The notes under the pieces: model-generated
The model's database searches: none
What the model saw: the letters and a program-made list of their open reading frames with translations, nothing else
Told to the model about the DNA's origin: nothing
Made by a program: the position numbers and the translations under genes
Source: Firmicutes bacterium TM09-10
GTDB lineage: Bacteria > Bacillota > Clostridia > Lachnospirales > Lachnospiraceae
Direction of reading: 5' to 3'
NCBI GenBank assembly: GCA_003481005.1
Contig: QUKC01000009.1
Coordinates: 62,001 to 126,000 of the forward strand
DNA: 64,000 nucleotides
In this document: positions 34,401 through 43,296 of the stretch, in pieces
How the letters are laid out: the number at the start of each line of letters is the position of its first letter
Numbering within the stretch: the stretch's first letter is position 1

Positions 34401-34432
34401 CAAGAGTGGGCAAAAACCCACTCTTGTTTGTT
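34401..34432 (+). terminator. Attenuator-like hairpin in the rimP-nusA leader
   Basis: A perfect 10-base-pair stem, CAAGAGTGGG / CCCACTCTTG, with a 6-base loop, then TTTGTT. It is located between the promoter and the rimP start codon, so it can act as a leader terminator for an operon that encodes NusA, itself a pausing and termination factor. Confidence 0.7.
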
Positions 34433-34466
34433 ATAACACAGACAACTGAATAAGGAAGGTGAAGGA

Positions 34467-34931
34467 ATGTCAAAAAGAGAGACATACGAAGCGAAGACGG
34501 AAGAACTTCTGCTTCCGATCGCGGAGGAAAACGGCGTGGAAATCTACGACGTGGAGTATGTGAAAGAAGGCAGCGACTGGTATCTGCGTGCCTACATCGA
34601 CAAACCGGACGGCGTCAACATCGGTGACTGCGAGGCAGTAAGCCGCGCGTTGTCCGACAAACTGGATGAAGCCGATTTTATCGAGGACGCCTATATTTTG
34701 GAAGTGAGCTCACCGGGGCTGGGCAGGACGCTGAAAAAGGATAAGCATCTGGAAAAGAGCCTGGGCGAAGAAGTGGAAATCAGATTGTATAAGCCGGTGG
34801 ATAAATGCCGGGAATTTACAGGCGTATTAAAAAGCTATGATGCGGACAGCATTACGATTGATACAGCAGAAAAGGAAATGACATTTGCCAGAAAAGAGAT
34901 TGCACTGATCCGTCTGGCGCTGGATTTTTAA
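34467..34931 (+). CDS. rimP: Ribosome maturation factor RimP
   Basis: A 154-residue protein required for 30S subunit maturation. It contains AEENGVEIYDVEYVKEGSDW and YLRAYIDKPDGVNIGDCEAV near the N-terminus, then VSSPGLGRTLKKDKHLE (the RimP signature) and a C-terminal SH3-like domain ending in the segment FARKEIALIRLALDF. GGAAGGTGAAGGA lies before the ATG. First gene of the conserved rimP-nusA-ylxR-ylxQ-infB order. Confidence 0.94.
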   Translation: MSKRETYEAKTEELLLPIAEENGVEIYDVEYVKEGSDWYLRAYIDKPDGVNIGDCEAVSRALSDKLDEADFIEDAYILEVSSPGLGRTLKKDKHLEKSLGEEVEIRLYKPVDKCREFTGVLKSYDADSITIDTAEKEMTFARKEIALIRLALDF

Positions 34932-34963
34932 ACAGACGACAAAGCAGCGGAATGGAGGATGAA

Positions 34964-36163
34964 ATGAATAAGGAATTAAAGGAAGCGTTGGATGTACTGG
35001 AGAAAGAGAAAGAGATCAGCAAAGAGACTCTGTTTGAAGCGATCGAAAACTCTCTGCTCACAGCCTGCAAACAGCATTTCGGCAAAGCGGATAATGTAAA
35101 GGTGGAAATCGACCGGGATACCTGCGATTTTCTCTGCTATGCGGAGAAAGAGGTTGTTCCGACACAGGACGACGTGGAGGATGAATGCCTGCAGATCGCT
35201 CTGGAGGATGCAAAGCAGATTTCCCACAGAGCGCAGGTTGGAGACATAATCCATGTGGAGATTAAGTCTAAAGAATTCGGCCGTATTGCAACACAGAATG
35301 CGAAAAATGTCATTCTGCAGAAGATCCGGGAAGAAGAGAGAAGCGTTGTATACAATCAGTATTTCGAAAAGGAAAAAGACGTCGTAACCGGCGTTGTACA
35401 GCGTTATCTGGGCCGCAACATCAGCATCAACCTGGGCAAGGCGGACGCAATCTTAAACGAGAGTGAGCAGGTAAAGGGCGAAGTGTTCAAGCCGACCGAG
35501 AGAATTAAGGTTTATATTCTTGAAGTAAAGAACACTCCCAAGGGACCTCGTATTTTAGTCAGCCGTACCCATCCGGAGCTTGTAAAACGTCTGTTTGAAG
35601 AAGAAGTAACAGAAATCCGCGACGGCGTTGTAGAGATCAAGAGTATCGCCCGTGAGGCTGGCAGCCGTACCAAGATCGCAGTATGGTCGAACAATCCGAA
35701 CGTAGACGCAGTCGGCGCCTGTGTCGGTATGAACGGTTCCCGTGTCAATGCGATCGTAGATGAGCTGCGCGGCGAAAAGATCGATATCGTAAACTGGGAT
35801 GAAAACCCCGGCAACCTGATCCAGAACGCGCTGTCCCCTGCAAAGATAGTTGCAGTATTTGCAGATCCCGACGAGCGCACCGCAAAGGTAGTCGTACCGG
35901 ATTATCAGCTGTCCCTGGCGATCGGCAAAGAAGGACAGAACGCACGTCTGGCAGCGCGTCTGACCGGCTACAAGATCGATATCAAGAGCGAGACACAGGC
36001 AAAGGATGCTCCTGGCTTCCGTTATGAGGATTATCTGGATGACGGATATGACGACGAGGAAGAAGAGTACGAGGACGATTACGAAGAAGGCGCTGAGGAA
36101 GCACTGGAAGATACACAGGAGCCTGCAGCAGCCGAGGAAGACGGCGAGGGCAGCGATGAATAA
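34964..36163 (+). CDS. nusA: Transcription termination/antitermination factor NusA
   Basis: A 399-residue protein. The N-terminal RNA-polymerase-binding domain reads MNKELKEALDVLEKEKEISK; the S1 domain includes VVTGVVQRYLGRNISINLGK; the two KH domains include RTHPELVKRLFEEEVTEI, PNVDAVGACVGMNGSRV and LAIGKEGQNARLAARLTGYK. The C-terminus is a very acidic tail of about 50 residues (DDGYDDEEEEYEDDYEEGAE), without the repeats of E. coli NusA. ATG 34964 is preceded by GGAGG at 34954-34958; the ATG at 34952 overlaps that site. ylxR starts within its last codons. Confidence 0.95.
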   Translation: MNKELKEALDVLEKEKEISKETLFEAIENSLLTACKQHFGKADNVKVEIDRDTCDFLCYAEKEVVPTQDDVEDECLQIALEDAKQISHRAQVGDIIHVEIKSKEFGRIATQNAKNVILQKIREEERSVVYNQYFEKEKDVVTGVVQRYLGRNISINLGKADAILNESEQVKGEVFKPTERIKVYILEVKNTPKGPRILVSRTHPELVKRLFEEEVTEIRDGVVEIKSIAREAGSRTKIAVWSNNPNVDAVGACVGMNGSRVNAIVDELRGEKIDIVNWDENPGNLIQNALSPAKIVAVFADPDERTAKVVVPDYQLSLAIGKEGQNARLAARLTGYKIDIKSETQAKDAPGFRYEDYLDDGYDDEEEEYEDDYEEGAEEALEDTQEPAAAEEDGEGSDE

Positions 36164-36428
36164 AAAGATCCCCATGAGACAGTGCGTGGGCTGCGGCGAA
36201 ATGAAAAACAAGCGCGAAATGATGCGCGTGCTCAAGACGCCGGAGGGACCGATCGTGCTGGATGCGACGGGAAGGAAGAACGGACGCGGTGCCTATCTGT
36301 GCAAAAGTCTGGACTGCCTGAAAAAGGCGAGAAAGAACCGCGGACTGGAGCGTTCCTTCCAGATGAGTATTCCGGATGAGGTTTACGACAGCCTGGAAAA
36401 GGAGTTTGGTGAGAGTGAAACCGAATAA
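36156..36428 (+). CDS. ylxR: YlxR-family nucleic-acid-binding protein (RNase P modulator)
   Basis: A 90-residue DUF448 protein. PMRQCVGCGEMKNKREMMRV and the later GRGAYLCKSLDCLKKA contain the CxxC and Cys residues of the family. Homologues bind RNA or RNase P. It overlaps the nusA stop by 8 bases and ylxQ by 14 bases, as in other Firmicutes. Confidence 0.92.
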   Translation: MNKKIPMRQCVGCGEMKNKREMMRVLKTPEGPIVLDATGRKNGRGAYLCKSLDCLKKARKNRGLERSFQMSIPDEVYDSLEKEFGESETE

Positions 36429-36756
36429 GGTATTTTCCCTGCTGGGGCTTGCGACGAGAGCAGGACGGACGGCAAGCGGGGAGTTCATGACAGAAAAATC
36501 TGTCAAGAACAAAACCGCAGCGCTGGTGATCGTCGGTACAGACGCTTCAGCGAATACAAAGAAAAATTTCCGGGACATGTGCAGCTTTTATCATGTACCG
36601 TATTATGAATACGGGACGAAGGAAGAGCTGGGACATGCGATGGGAAAAGAAATGCGTGCATCCCTGGCGGTAACAGACGCCGGGTTTGCCAAAACCTTAA
36701 ACCGGTATCTGGAAACGGAAATGAAGGAGACGGAGGGAAATGAATGGCAAAAATAA
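36415..36756 (+). CDS. ylxQ: L7Ae/L30e/S12e-family ribosomal protein YlxQ
   Basis: A 113-residue K-turn RNA-binding protein of the L7Ae/L30e family: [20 protein letters not shown] at the start, then [20 protein letters not shown] and [20 protein letters not shown]. The start is GTG at 36415, inside the end of ylxR, with GGAG ten bases before it; ATG 36376 lies too far into ylxR. It overlaps infB by 13 bases. Confidence 0.9.
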   Translation: MKPNKVFSLLGLATRAGRTASGEFMTEKSVKNKTAALVIVGTDASANTKKNFRDMCSFYHVPYYEYGTKEELGHAMGKEMRASLAVTDAGFAKTLNRYLETEMKETEGNEWQK

Positions 36757-39700
36757 AGGTGCACGAGCTCGCAAAGGAGCTTGAAATAAAGAGCAAAGAC
36801 GTCATTACCTTTTTACAGGAAAAGGGCGTGGACGTTAAGGCAGCGCAGAGCTCAATCGAGGGCGATGCGGTAGAATGGGTAAAAAAGAAGTTCGCAGCTG
36901 CAAATAAGGAGCCGTCCGGTCAAAAGGACAGCAGCAGGATAGGGCAGGCAGCGCAGACAGAAAGGAAGGCGCAGGTGGAGAAAGCGGAAACGGCAGAAAA
37001 GACGACGCAGACTGCGGCAGTACAGGCTGAGGGCCGGGAGGAACAGACAACGGATAAACAGGATATGAACAAAGAAGTTGCAGGACAGGACAGTCAGGCA
37101 AAGGCACATAAAAAATCAAAGACGATCATTGTGGTGAACAATCCCCAGAACAGCCGGATGAAGAACGGCAATTCCGGAAACAATGACAGAAGAAATAATA
37201 ATGGAAACGGTGCAAAAAATGACGGGCGCAGAAATGATGGAAACAGAGGAAGCCAGAACCGTCAGGGCAACAGAAACAACAACGGCATGCGTATGGAAAG
37301 CAGACCGCTGATCAAGCCCCTGACCAAGCCTTCCCAGCCTGTTATGCCGGATGAGAAGCTTTTGAGCAGAGAGCGCGCAGCCAAGGAAGCGGCAGCAAAG
37401 GCTGCAGCAGAAGCAGAACGCGCAGCAAAGGCAGCTGAAATCGAAGCACAGAAAAAAGAAGAGGCTGCGGCAAAGGAACGTCTGGAGAAGAGCATGGAGC
37501 GCCCTCAGAGAACCGAGCAGCGCGACAACCGCACTGAAAGAACAGATCGCACCGAAAGAACGGACCGTTCCGATAACAGAAATGCCGGAAACAGAAACGG
37601 AGACAGACCCGGTTACAACCGTGATAACAGAAACGGAGACAGACCTGGCTACAACCGTGACAACAGAAATGGAGACAGACCTGGCTACAACCGTGACAAC
37701 AGAAACGGAGACAGACCCGGTTACAACCGTGATAACAGAAACGGTGACAGAAACCAGTCCGGCCGCAGAGATGGTCAGGGTCAGGAAAGGACATCCGGTT
37801 ATGGAGCAAGAAGAGACCAGAACCGTCCGGGTAATAACGGCGGTGCAAGAGATAATCAGGGCTATAATCGCCCTGCAGGCGGTGGCCGCCCTGGTGCGGG
37901 CAATAACCGTCCTGGTTCAAATGGCGGACGCCCTCAGAACGGCGATGGACGGCAGGACAATCGATTCCGCAAGCCGGCAGCAGGCAAAGGTTTTGCAGCA
38001 GAAGCTCCGGCAAAGGATACGGAAAAGCGCAGAGACGATCGCCGTCTTAACCAGCAGGAGCGCGACAAGAAATCGAGAAGAGACGCGATTTACGAAGAAG
38101 ACGGCGCAGCAGCACTGAAAAATGCAAAGAAGGCAGGACGCTTTATCAAGCCCGAACCCAAGCCGGTTGAACCGGAAGAGACCATCAAGGTAATCACCGT
38201 CGGCGACAACATCACGATCAAAGAGCTGGCGGAAAAGATGAAGATGCAGCCTGCAGCCATCATCAAGAAGCTGTTCCTGGAGGGCAAGATTGTAACTGTG
38301 AACCAGGAAATCTCCTATGAAGACGCGGAAAACATCGCAATCGACTACGACATCATCTGCGAGAAGGAAGTCAAGGTTGACGTCATTGAAGAGCTGTTAA
38401 AAGAGGATGAGGAAGCAGACGAGGATATGGTTTCCAGACCGCCTGTCATCTGTGTTATGGGTCACGTTGACCACGGTAAAACCTCCCTGCTGGATGCGAT
38501 CCGTAAGACGAATGTAACAGACCGCGAGGCAGGAGGCATCACGCAGCATATTGGTGCGTACACCGTACAGATCAATGGTCAGGCGATTACCTTCCTGGAT
38601 ACACCCGGACATGAAGCGTTCACTGCAATGCGTATGCGCGGCGCGAATGCGACCGATATTGCAGTTTTGGTTGTTGCGGCAGACGACGGCGTAATGCCCC
38701 AGACGGTAGAAGCAATCAACCATGCAAAAGCTGCCGGAATTGAAATTATCGTTGCAGTGAACAAGATCGATAAGCCCAATGCAAACGTGGACCGCGTAAA
38801 GCAGGAGCTGACGGAGTACGAACTGGTTGCAGAAGACTGGGGCGGCAGCACGGTATTTGTACCGGTATCCGCAAAGACCGGCGAAGGGATCCAGCAGCTG
38901 CTTGAGATGATCCTTCTGACTGCTGAGGTGATGGAATTAAAGGCAAATCCGAACCGTATGGCGAGAGGCATTGTGCTGGAGGCTCAGCTGGATAAGGGAC
39001 GCGGTCCTGTGGCAAGCGTGCTGGTTCAGAAGGGTACGCTGCATGTCGGCGATTTCGTTTCCGCAGGTTCTTCGAGCGGTAAGGTCCGCGCGATGATAGA
39101 CGACAAAGGACGCCGTGTCAAAGAAGCCGGTCCGTCCATGCCTGTCGAAATCCTCGGTCTGTCCGACGTGCCGGAAGCAGGCGACGTATTCCTGGCACAT
39201 GAAAGCGATAAGGAAGCAAAATCCTACGCAGAGGCATTTATCGAACAGAACAAGGAAAAGAAACTGGAAGAGACCAAATCCAGAATGTCCCTGGACGATT
39301 TGTTCAACCAGATCCAGGAAGGCAATTTAAAGGAATTGAACCTGATTGTCAAAGCGGATGTACAGGGCAGCGTGGAAGCAGTCAAGCAGAGCCTGACGAA
39401 GCTTTCCAACGAGGAAATCGTTGTCAAATGTATCCACGGCGGCGTAGGCGCGATCAACGAGTCCGACGTTACGCTGGCGAGCGCTTCCAACGCGATCATC
39501 ATCGGCTTCAACGTTCGTCCGGATGCGACAGCAAAGGCAACTGCGGAGACGGAAGGGGTAGATATCCGTCTGTATAAGGTTATTTACCAGGCGATCGAAG
39601 ACGTGGAAGCTGCCATGAAGGGTATGCTGGATCCCGTTTACGAAGAAAAGATCATCGGTCATGCCGAGGTACGTCAGATCTTCAAGGCATCCGCAATCGG

Positions 39701-39935
39701 AAATATCGCCGGTTCCTATGTCCTGGACGGCGTATTTACCAGAGGCTGTAAGGTGCGTATTACCAGAGAAGGCGAGCTGATCTACGAAGGCGCGCTGGCA
39801 TCCTTAAAACGTTTCAAGGACGATGTGAAGGAAGTAAAAGCCGGATTCGAGTGCGGCCTTGTATTCGAAGGCTTTGACAAGATGAAGGAGTTTGACGTAG
39901 TAGAAGCCTATATAATGGTAGAAGTGCCGAGATAG
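36744..39935 (+). CDS. infB: Translation initiation factor IF-2 with a long basic/Asn-rich N-terminal region
   Basis: A 1063-residue GTPase that places initiator tRNA on the 30S subunit. [20 protein letters not shown] is the IF2_N domain. A long, low-complexity segment follows (about 60-450), rich in Asn, Arg, Gly, Gln and Ala, with a 12-residue repeat (see the repeat entry). G1 is [11 protein letters not shown] (about 572-582), G3 is [12 protein letters not shown]4 is NKIDKPNA and G5 is SAKTGEG; the C-terminal domains end with [20 protein letters not shown] and EVPR. ATG is preceded by GGAGGGAAATGA. All functional parts present; the N-terminal region is much longer than in Bacillus but such expansion is common in Clostridia. 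Confidence 0.96.
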   Translation: MAKIKVHELAKELEIKSKDVITFLQEKGVDVKAAQSSIEGDAVEWVKKKFAAANKEPSGQKDSSRIGQAAQTERKAQVEKAETAEKTTQTAAVQAEGREEQTTDKQDMNKEVAGQDSQAKAHKKSKTIIVVNNPQNSRMKNGNSGNNDRRNNNGNGAKNDGRRNDGNRGSQNRQGNRNNNGMRMESRPLIKPLTKPSQPVMPDEKLLSRERAAKEAAAKAAAEAERAAKAAEIEAQKKEEAAAKERLEKSMERPQRTEQRDNRTERTDRTERTDRSDNRNAGNRNGDRPGYNRDNRNGDRPGYNRDNRNGDRPGYNRDNRNGDRPGYNRDNRNGDRNQSGRRDGQGQERTSGYGARRDQNRPGNNGGARDNQGYNRPAGGGRPGAGNNRPGSNGGRPQNGDGRQDNRFRKPAAGKGFAAEAPAKDTEKRRDDRRLNQQERDKKSRRDAIYEEDGAAALKNAKKAGRFIKPEPKPVEPEETIKVITVGDNITIKELAEKMKMQPAAIIKKLFLEGKIVTVNQEISYEDAENIAIDYDIICEKEVKVDVIEELLKEDEEADEDMVSRPPVICVMGHVDHGKTSLLDAIRKTNVTDREAGGITQHIGAYTVQINGQAITFLDTPGHEAFTAMRMRGANATDIAVLVVAADDGVMPQTVEAINHAKAAGIEIIVAVNKIDKPNANVDRVKQELTEYELVAEDWGGSTVFVPVSAKTGEGIQQLLEMILLTAEVMELKANPNRMARGIVLEAQLDKGRGPVASVLVQKGTLHVGDFVSAGSSSGKVRAMIDDKGRRVKEAGPSMPVEILGLSDVPEAGDVFLAHESDKEAKSYAEAFIEQNKEKKLEETKSRMSLDDLFNQIQEGNLKELNLIVKADVQGSVEAVKQSLTKLSNEEIVVKCIHGGVGAINESDVTLASASNAIIIGFNVRPDATAKATAETEGVDIRLYKVIYQAIEDVEAAMKGMLDPVYEEKIIGHAEVRQIFKASAIGNIAGSYVLDGVFTRGCKVRITREGELIYEGALASLKRFKDDVKEVKAGFECGLVFEGFDKMKEFDVVEAYIMVEVPR
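37590..37751 (+). repeat. 36-base tandem repeats inside infB
   Basis: Four complete copies and a partial fifth begin at 37590, 37626, 37662, 37698 and 37734. Each encodes [12 protein letters not shown]. The copies differ at only a few synonymous positions (GGTTACAACCGTGAT or GGCTACAACCGTGAC), so the array is recent and likely to vary in copy number between strains. Confidence 0.9.
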
Positions 39936-39986
39936 GCTTTCAGAGGGGGGGATCTGTCAGGATTTCCCCGCAATATAGGAGCATTC

Positions 39987-40373
39987 ATGAGAAAGAACAG
40001 TGTAAAAAACAGCAGGATTAACGGCGAAGTGCAGCGTGTTCTGGCAGAAGTGATCCGGGGAGAAATCAAAGATCCCCGGATTGCGCCCATGACGAGTGTT
40101 GTGGATGTCGAGGTTGCACCGGACTTAAAAACCTGCCGTGCATATATCAGCGTTCTGGGCAGCGAGGAAGAGGCTGCCGCGACGCTGGAGGGATTAAAGA
40201 GCGCAGAGGGTTTTATCCGCGGACGTCTTGCAAAGGAAATCAATTTGCGCAATACACCCGAGATTCATTTTATTATGGATCAGTCCATTGCGTATGGTGT
40301 CAACATGTCGCATAAGATCGACATGGTAATGGCAGACCAGCGCGCCAAAAAAGGAGAGGAAGAGGATGCGTAA
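39987..40373 (+). CDS. rbfA: Ribosome-binding factor A
   Basis: A 128-residue KH-like protein for 16S rRNA processing. NSRINGEVQRVLAEVIRGEI, then KDPRIAPMTSVVDVEVAPDL and IHFIMDQSIAYGVNMSHKID are family signatures. It lies between infB and nrnA, as usual, and its stop overlaps the nrnA start by 8 bases. Confidence 0.95.
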   Translation: MRKNSVKNSRINGEVQRVLAEVIRGEIKDPRIAPMTSVVDVEVAPDLKTCRAYISVLGSEEEAAATLEGLKSAEGFIRGRLAKEINLRNTPEIHFIMDQSIAYGVNMSHKIDMVMADQRAKKGEEEDA

Positions 40374-41325
40374 AATCCTGGAAGAGCTGGGAAGCAGGGA
40401 TACAATCGCCATCGGCGGACATGTACGTCCGGACGGCGACTGTGTCGGCTCCTGTATGGGCATGTACCTGTATCTGAAAAAAGCGCTGCCGGATGCACAG
40501 ATTGATGTGTATCTGGAAAAGCCTGCAGATATTTTTGACTGCATTCATGGAATCGAAGCTGTCCGTACAGACTGCAGCAAGGATTGCGTCTATGACGTTT
40601 TCATCGTTCTGGATACCTCAAAGGAACGGCTCGGGGATGCGGAAAAGTATTTCCGGACCGCGAAAAAGACGATCAATGTGGATCATCATATCAGCAATGC
40701 GTCCGGCTGCGGCGATGTTAATTACTGCAAACCGGCTGCAAGCTCCGCTTCCGAGCTCGTCTATGAGCTTCTGGAGGAAAAGTATATGGATGCAGAGATT
40801 GCAAAGGCACTGTATCTTGGCATCGTGCATGACACCGGTGTATTCCAGTATTCGAATACGACGCCGGATACATTGCGTATCGCTGCAAAGCTGCTGGCAT
40901 ACGGATTCGATTTTTCAAAGCTGATCGATGAGACGTTTTTTGAAAAGACCTATGTGCAGAATCAGGTGCTGGGACGCGCACTTTTAGAGAGCGTCCGGTT
41001 TATGGACGGCAAGTGTATTTTCAGTTCCATTGATTTAAAAACCATGGAGTTTTACAAGGTTGTGCCCAAGGATCTGGATGGCATTGTGAGCCAGCTGCGC
41101 ATCACGAAAGGCGTGGAGTGTGCGATCTTTTTGTATCAGACGAAGACACTCGAATATAAAGTTAGCCTCCGCTCGAACGGAAAGGTGGACGTGGCGGCGA
41201 TCGCGTCCTATTTCGGGGGCGGCGGCCATGTCAGGGCAGCAGGATGCACCATGCAGGGAACCGTGCATGACTGCGTCAACAATCTGTCGGAGCAGATTGA
41301 AAAGCAGCTGATAAAAGCAGAATAA
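40366..41325 (+). CDS. nrnA: DHH/DHHA1 phosphoesterase, NrnA-type oligoribonuclease/pAp phosphatase
   Basis: A 319-residue DHH-family enzyme that degrades nano-RNA and may also hydrolyse pAp. The N-terminal motifs are IGGHVRPDGDCVGSCMGM, VLDTSKERLGD, NVDHHISN (the DHH motif, about residues 105-112) and ALYLGIVHDTGVFQYSNT; the C-terminal DHHA1 domain has FGGGGHVRAAGCTM (about 284-297). All expected metal-binding Asp and His are present. Conserved position between rbfA and truB. Confidence 0.93.
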   Translation: MRKILEELGSRDTIAIGGHVRPDGDCVGSCMGMYLYLKKALPDAQIDVYLEKPADIFDCIHGIEAVRTDCSKDCVYDVFIVLDTSKERLGDAEKYFRTAKKTINVDHHISNASGCGDVNYCKPAASSASELVYELLEEKYMDAEIAKALYLGIVHDTGVFQYSNTTPDTLRIAAKLLAYGFDFSKLIDETFFEKTYVQNQVLGRALLESVRFMDGKCIFSSIDLKTMEFYKVVPKDLDGIVSQLRITKGVECAIFLYQTKTLEYKVSLRSNGKVDVAAIASYFGGGGHVRAAGCTMQGTVHDCVNNLSEQIEKQLIKAE

Positions 41326-41338
41326 CAAAGGAGAATAC

Positions 41339-42277
41339 ATGAACGGAATTCTCAATGTATACAAAGAGCCGGGCTTTACCTCCCACGATGTGGTTGCGAA
41401 GCTGCGCGGCATCTGCAAACAGAAAAAAATCGGCCATACAGGTACCCTGGACCCGGAAGCGTCCGGGGTACTGCCCGTCTGTCTGGGAAATGCGACGAAG
41501 CTGTGCGACCTTTTAACAGACAAAGATAAAGAATACCGGGCGGTTCTGCTGCTCGGCGTGGAGACGGACACACAGGATACGACGGGACAGATTCTGACAG
41601 AAAAGGAAGTAAATGCAGGCGAGGAGGATGTGCGCAGCGCAATCCTTTCGTTTGTCGGTCCGTATGACCAGATTCCGCCGATGTATTCGGCGTTAAAGGT
41701 CAATGGTCAGAAGCTGTGCGACCTGGCCAGAAAAGGACAGGTTGTAGAGAGAAAAAGCAGGCGAATTACGATTCATTCGATCGAAATCGAGGATATTTCA
41801 CTGCCTCGCGTGACGATGCGAGTGGCGTGCTCCCGGGGCACTTATATCCGGACGCTCTGTCACGATATCGGACAGAAGCTGGGCTGTGGTGGTGCGATGG
41901 AGCGGTTGGAACGGACACGCTCCGGCAATTTCAAAGCTGAGGATGCCTATCGGCTTTCCGAGCTGGAAGCGTTTGCAAAAGAAGGCAGCCTGGAAGAAAA
42001 GCTTCTTCCGGTGGAGTGCGTGTTTGAACAGCTGGATGCATATCAGGTGCAGGGGGACGGACAGAAGCTTTTAGAAAACGGCAACTGGCTTTATGCAGAT
42101 TTGGTGATACCTTATACGAAAGAAAAAACGGCGGCAGCATGTGAAAGAGGTACGTTTGCACCCGAACAGCAGCTGCGCATTTATGATACAGACGGGCAGT
42201 TTACGGGGATTTATGCCTGGAAGCAGGAAGAAAAGCGCTTAAAGCCCGTGAAAATGTTTTTGGGAAAGGAACAATAG
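41339..42277 (+). CDS. truB: tRNA pseudouridine(55) synthase
   Basis: A 312-residue enzyme that makes pseudouridine in the T loop of tRNA. MNGILNVYKEPGFTSHDVVA opens it, KKIGHTGTLDPEASGVLPVC holds the catalytic Asp (about residue 39), and KDKEYRAVLLLGVETDTQD, PPMYSALKVNGQKLCDLAR and CSRGTYIRTLCHDIG follow. The C-terminal 70 residues include an extra TruB-C-like domain. GGAG precedes the ATG. Part of the operon. Confidence 0.95.
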   Translation: MNGILNVYKEPGFTSHDVVAKLRGICKQKKIGHTGTLDPEASGVLPVCLGNATKLCDLLTDKDKEYRAVLLLGVETDTQDTTGQILTEKEVNAGEEDVRSAILSFVGPYDQIPPMYSALKVNGQKLCDLARKGQVVERKSRRITIHSIEIEDISLPRVTMRVACSRGTYIRTLCHDIGQKLGCGGAMERLERTRSGNFKAEDAYRLSELEAFAKEGSLEEKLLPVECVFEQLDAYQVQGDGQKLLENGNWLYADLVIPYTKEKTAAACERGTFAPEQQLRIYDTDGQFTGIYAWKQEEKRLKPVKMFLGKEQ

Positions 42278-42283
42278 GAAGAA

Positions 42284-43198
42284 ATGCAGATCATTTCCGG
42301 AACGACAGATTTTTTGCTACAGGGGGCGTCCGCAGTGGCAATTGGCAAATTCGACGGGATGCACCGCGGGCACAAGGCGCTGCTTTCCGAAATACTGGAA
42401 GCGAAAAAGCGCGGACTGCAGGCGGTCGTATTTACATTTGATCCTCCTCCGGCTGTTCTTTTTTCCGGAAAAGCAGTCAAAGGGCTGACGACGCGGGAGG
42501 AAAAGAGACGGTTGTTTCGACAGATCGGAATCGATGTGCTGATTGAGTTTCCGCTGACTTTTCAGACTGCGGCGATTTCTCCGGAGGATTTTTTGCGTGT
42601 GATCGTGCAGGAACAGATCAGGGCCAAGCTCGTGGCTGCGGGAACCGATTTGTCCTTTGGCGACCGGGGATTAGGGAACTGCAAGCTGTTAAAGGCGCGC
42701 GCAGAAGCGTACGGCTACGAGGTAAAGATCATCGACAAGGTGCTTGAGGACGGGGAAGAAATCAGTTCAACCCGTGTCCGTCAGGCAGTGGAAGCAGGAA
42801 AGATGCAAGAGGCAGCAAGACTGCTCGGCGCGCCCTATGCGGTGATGGGAACGGTTGTGCACGGCAGACAGTTAGGGCGTACATTGGGATTTCCCACCGT
42901 CAACCTGATGCCTCCTGCAGACAAGCTTTTGCCGCCAAACGGCGTGTACCGCTCGGAGGTGGAATGCAGCAGTGGTGTTTTTAAAGGGCTGACCAATGTC
43001 GGCGTCAAACCGACCGTGGAGCATGGCGACCACCCGCCGATGAGCGTGGAAACCTATATCTATGATTTTTCAGAGGATATTTACGACAGCTTTATCACGG
43101 TGCGCCTGTTGACCTTTGAGCGCCCGGAACAAAAATTTGCTGACGTGGAGGAATTAAAGGAGCAGCTGCAGAGGGATATCGCGGCGGGCGCGCGGTAA
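42284..43198 (+). CDS. ribF: Bifunctional riboflavin kinase / FAD synthetase
   Basis: A 304-residue two-domain enzyme that makes FMN and then FAD. The N-terminal nucleotidyltransferase domain has VAIGKFDGMHRGHKALLSEI with its HxGH-like motif, and then VVFTFDPPPAVLF. SSTRVRQAVEAGKMQEAARL leads to the C-terminal flavokinase domain, with GTVVHGRQLGRTLGFPTVNL and KGLTNVGVKPTV. Length typical. The start codon at 42284 lies seven bases after truB; last gene of the operon. Confidence 0.94.
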   Translation: MQIISGTTDFLLQGASAVAIGKFDGMHRGHKALLSEILEAKKRGLQAVVFTFDPPPAVLFSGKAVKGLTTREEKRRLFRQIGIDVLIEFPLTFQTAAISPEDFLRVIVQEQIRAKLVAAGTDLSFGDRGLGNCKLLKARAEAYGYEVKIIDKVLEDGEEISSTRVRQAVEAGKMQEAARLLGAPYAVMGTVVHGRQLGRTLGFPTVNLMPPADKLLPPNGVYRSEVECSSGVFKGLTNVGVKPTVEHGDHPPMSVETYIYDFSEDIYDSFITVRLLTFERPEQKFADVEELKEQLQRDIAAGAR

Positions 43199-43237
43199 AA
43201 CTAGAGCAGCACGCCTGGCGCTGCCGGGCAGTAGTGT

Positions 43238-43273
43238 CGGCGCGCAGATGCAGACGTTTTTGCACCTGCGCCG
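43238..43273 (+). promoter_or_regulatory. GC-rich hairpin upstream of the NlpC/P60 gene
   Basis: The arms CGGCGCGCAGATGCA and TGCACCTGCGCCG pair with a two-base bulge, over a loop of about 8 bases. It is not followed by a T-run. The function is unclear; I do not recognise a known riboswitch. Confidence 0.35.
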
Positions 43274-43296
43274 TCAGAATACGAAGGAGGATTTGA

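Noticed and set aside
37342-38118. Alternative-frame ORFs in the infB low-complexity region (Cys/Arg-rich or Thr-rich)
   Set aside because: Produced by the 36-base repeat read in other frames; no start signals.
43199-43296. c-di-AMP (ydaO) riboswitch before the NlpC/P60 gene
   Set aside because: Such genes are frequent targets, but only about 100 bases are available and the conserved motifs are missing; only a plain hairpin is seen.
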